Assembly (NCBI GenBank): GCA_020048295.1
Contig: JAIFMT010000082.1
Location: forward strand, 1-5,314
Source of the DNA: Rhodoferax sp.
Lineage (GTDB): Bacteria > Pseudomonadota > Gammaproteobacteria > Burkholderiales > Burkholderiaceae
Length of the DNA stretch: 5,314 bases
Direction: 5' to 3'
Shown: positions 4,207-5,314 of the stretch, piece by piece
Numbering within the stretch: position 1 is the first letter of the stretch
Layout: each line of letters starts with the position of its first letter
Position numbers and translations under genes: made by a program
Notes under the pieces: generated by a model
What the model saw: the letters and a program-made list of their open reading frames with translations, nothing else
Database searches by the model: none
What the model was told of the DNA's origin: nothing

Positions 4207-5313
4207 TCAGGCGCAGCATGCATCAATCACCAAGCGCACCAGCGCGTCGGGCGCAGCGCGCACCACGGCTCGGCCCGGTTTGTCAATCAGCACAAACTTG
4301 ATCTCACCGGCCTCGGCTTTCTTGTCCACGCGCATCAGATCCAGGTAGCGCCCGGCGTTGTCTGGGCCGGGCAGTACCGGTGCCCGGGTTGGCAAGCCGG
4401 CTTTGTGAATCAGCTGGGTCAGGCGGTTGACAAAAAATGCATCCACCAGGCCCAGGCGTGCCGACAGTTGTGCGGCCATCACCATGCCGCAGCCCACCGC
4501 CTCGCCGTGCAGCCAGACACCAAACCCCAGGCCGGCTTCAATCGCGTGGCCAAAGGTGTGGCCAAAGTTCAGGATGGCACGCAAACCCGCTTCGCGCTCG
4601 TCTTGACCCACCACTTGGGCCTTGATTTCACAGCTGCGACGCACCAGATGCGCCAGCGCAGCGGGCTCGCGTGACAGGATCGCCTCAAGATGGGCTTCGA
4701 TCCAGGCAAGAAAATCCATGTCGGCAATCGGGCCGTATTTGATGACTTCGGCCAGGCCGGCGCTGAGTTCGCGCTGCGGAAGGGTTTTAAGGGTGTCAAG
4801 GTCGCACACCACCTTGAGCGGCTGGTAAAACGCGCCGATCATGTTTTTGCCCAGCGGGTGGTTGATGGCGGTTTTGCCACCCACGGATGAATCAACCTGC
4901 GCCAGCAAGGTGGTCGGCACCTGCACAAAGGGCACGCCGCGCATGTAGCTGGCCGCAGCAAACCCGGTCATGTCGCCGACCACACCACCACCCAGCGCAA
5001 ACAGCGTGGTTTTGCGGTCGCAGCCATGGCCCAGCAGCGCATCAAAAATCAGGTTCAGGCTTTGCCAGGTTTTGTACTCTTCGCCGTCAGGCAGCACCAC
5101 GGTGTGAATTTGCCCAAACTTGGCGGACAGAGCCCGTTGCAGGCGCTCGGCGTACAGTGGGCCCACCTTGGTGTTGGTAACGATCAGCGCCGCCGCGGCC
5201 TGAGGTAGTTCGGCGTAGCTTAAGGGGTTGTCAAAAAGTGAGCCACGGATGGCAATGTTGTAGCTGCGTTCAGCCAGGTGGATCGGGACGGTTTGCAGGT
5301 CTGGGGTGGTCAT
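4207..5313 (-). CDS. aroB: 3-Dehydroquinate synthase
   Basis: The 368-residue product is a full-length AroB, which converts DAHP to 3-dehydroquinate, the second step of the shikimate pathway, in the cytoplasm. Visible are the NAD-binding [14 protein letters not shown] (107-120), [20 protein letters not shown] (132-151), [11 protein letters not shown] (155-165), [10 protein letters not shown] (185-194), [11 protein letters not shown] (249-259) and [10 protein letters not shown] (268-277). The metal ligands correspond to Glu189, His252 and His269, five positions beyond E. coli Glu184, His247 and His264. ATG at 5313 agrees with the family start; the ribosome binding site lies outside the window. 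In this group aroB usually follows aroK, which would be just beyond the right edge (inference). The gene looks intact and is probably co-transcribed with dgt. Confidence 0.97.
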   Translation of the reverse strand: MTTPDLQTVPIHLAERSYNIAIRGSLFDNPLSYAELPQAAAALIVTNTKVGPLYAERLQRALSAKFGQIHTVVLPDGEEYKTWQSLNLIFDALLGHGCDRKTTLFALGGGVVGDMTGFAAASYMRGVPFVQVPTTLLAQVDSSVGGKTAINHPLGKNMIGAFYQPLKVVCDLDTLKTLPQRELSAGLAEVIKYGPIADMDFLAWIEAHLEAILSREPAALAHLVRRSCEIKAQVVGQDEREAGLRAILNFGHTFGHAIEAGLGFGVWLHGEAVGCGMVMAAQLSARLGLVDAFFVNRLTQLIHKAGLPTRAPVLPGPDNAGRYLDLMRVDKKAEAGEIKFVLIDKPGRAVVRAAPDALVRLVIDACCA

Positions 5314-5314
5314 G

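Overview
The window looks like a chromosomal segment of a betaproteobacterium, most likely Burkholderiales and probably the Comamonadaceae (Rhodoferax/Polaromonas type). That placement is inferred from the GltB N-terminus, the aroB-dgt-DUF1415 order and the style of the dispersed repeats; no database search was possible. All six protein genes lie on the minus strand, so transcription runs from high to low coordinates.

In transcription order the window holds: aroB (3-dehydroquinate synthase, 5313-4207, shikimate pathway); a 65-bp spacer filled by a dispersed palindromic repeat; dgt (type 2 dNTP triphosphohydrolase, 4141-2936); a DUF1415 protein joined to dgt by a 4-bp ATGA overlap (2939-2361); a 48-bp spacer holding a REP/dRS3-like palindrome; a SAM-dependent methyltransferase (2312-1428); a REP-associated tyrosine transposase (RAYT, 1384-680); a 172-bp AT-rich spacer with three repeat-like pieces and a plausible sigma70 promoter; and the first 169 codons of gltB (507-1), which runs off the left edge.

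aroB, dgt, DUF1415 and probably the methyltransferase look like one housekeeping transcription unit. gltB starts a new unit (presumably gltBD) from its own promoter at 568-540. The RAYT gene sits between these units. It is bounded by two inverted copies of one element (571-602 and 1404-1434), each with a 12-nt core, GGGGTCAGAGTC, in the loop of an A/T stem. The layout resembles a RAYT with its own substrate repeats.

The most interesting part is the repeat architecture. At least three unrelated repeat types occupy every intergenic gap that is not a gene overlap. The stop codons of both the methyltransferase and the RAYT gene lie inside repeats. The left repeat ends 6 bp from the gltB promoter, on its outer side. 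A degenerate third copy of one repeat may be embedded in the DUF1415 coding sequence. I see no CRISPR array, RNA gene or defence system. The individual genes belong to known families; the novelty, if any, is in the RAYT/repeat arrangement.
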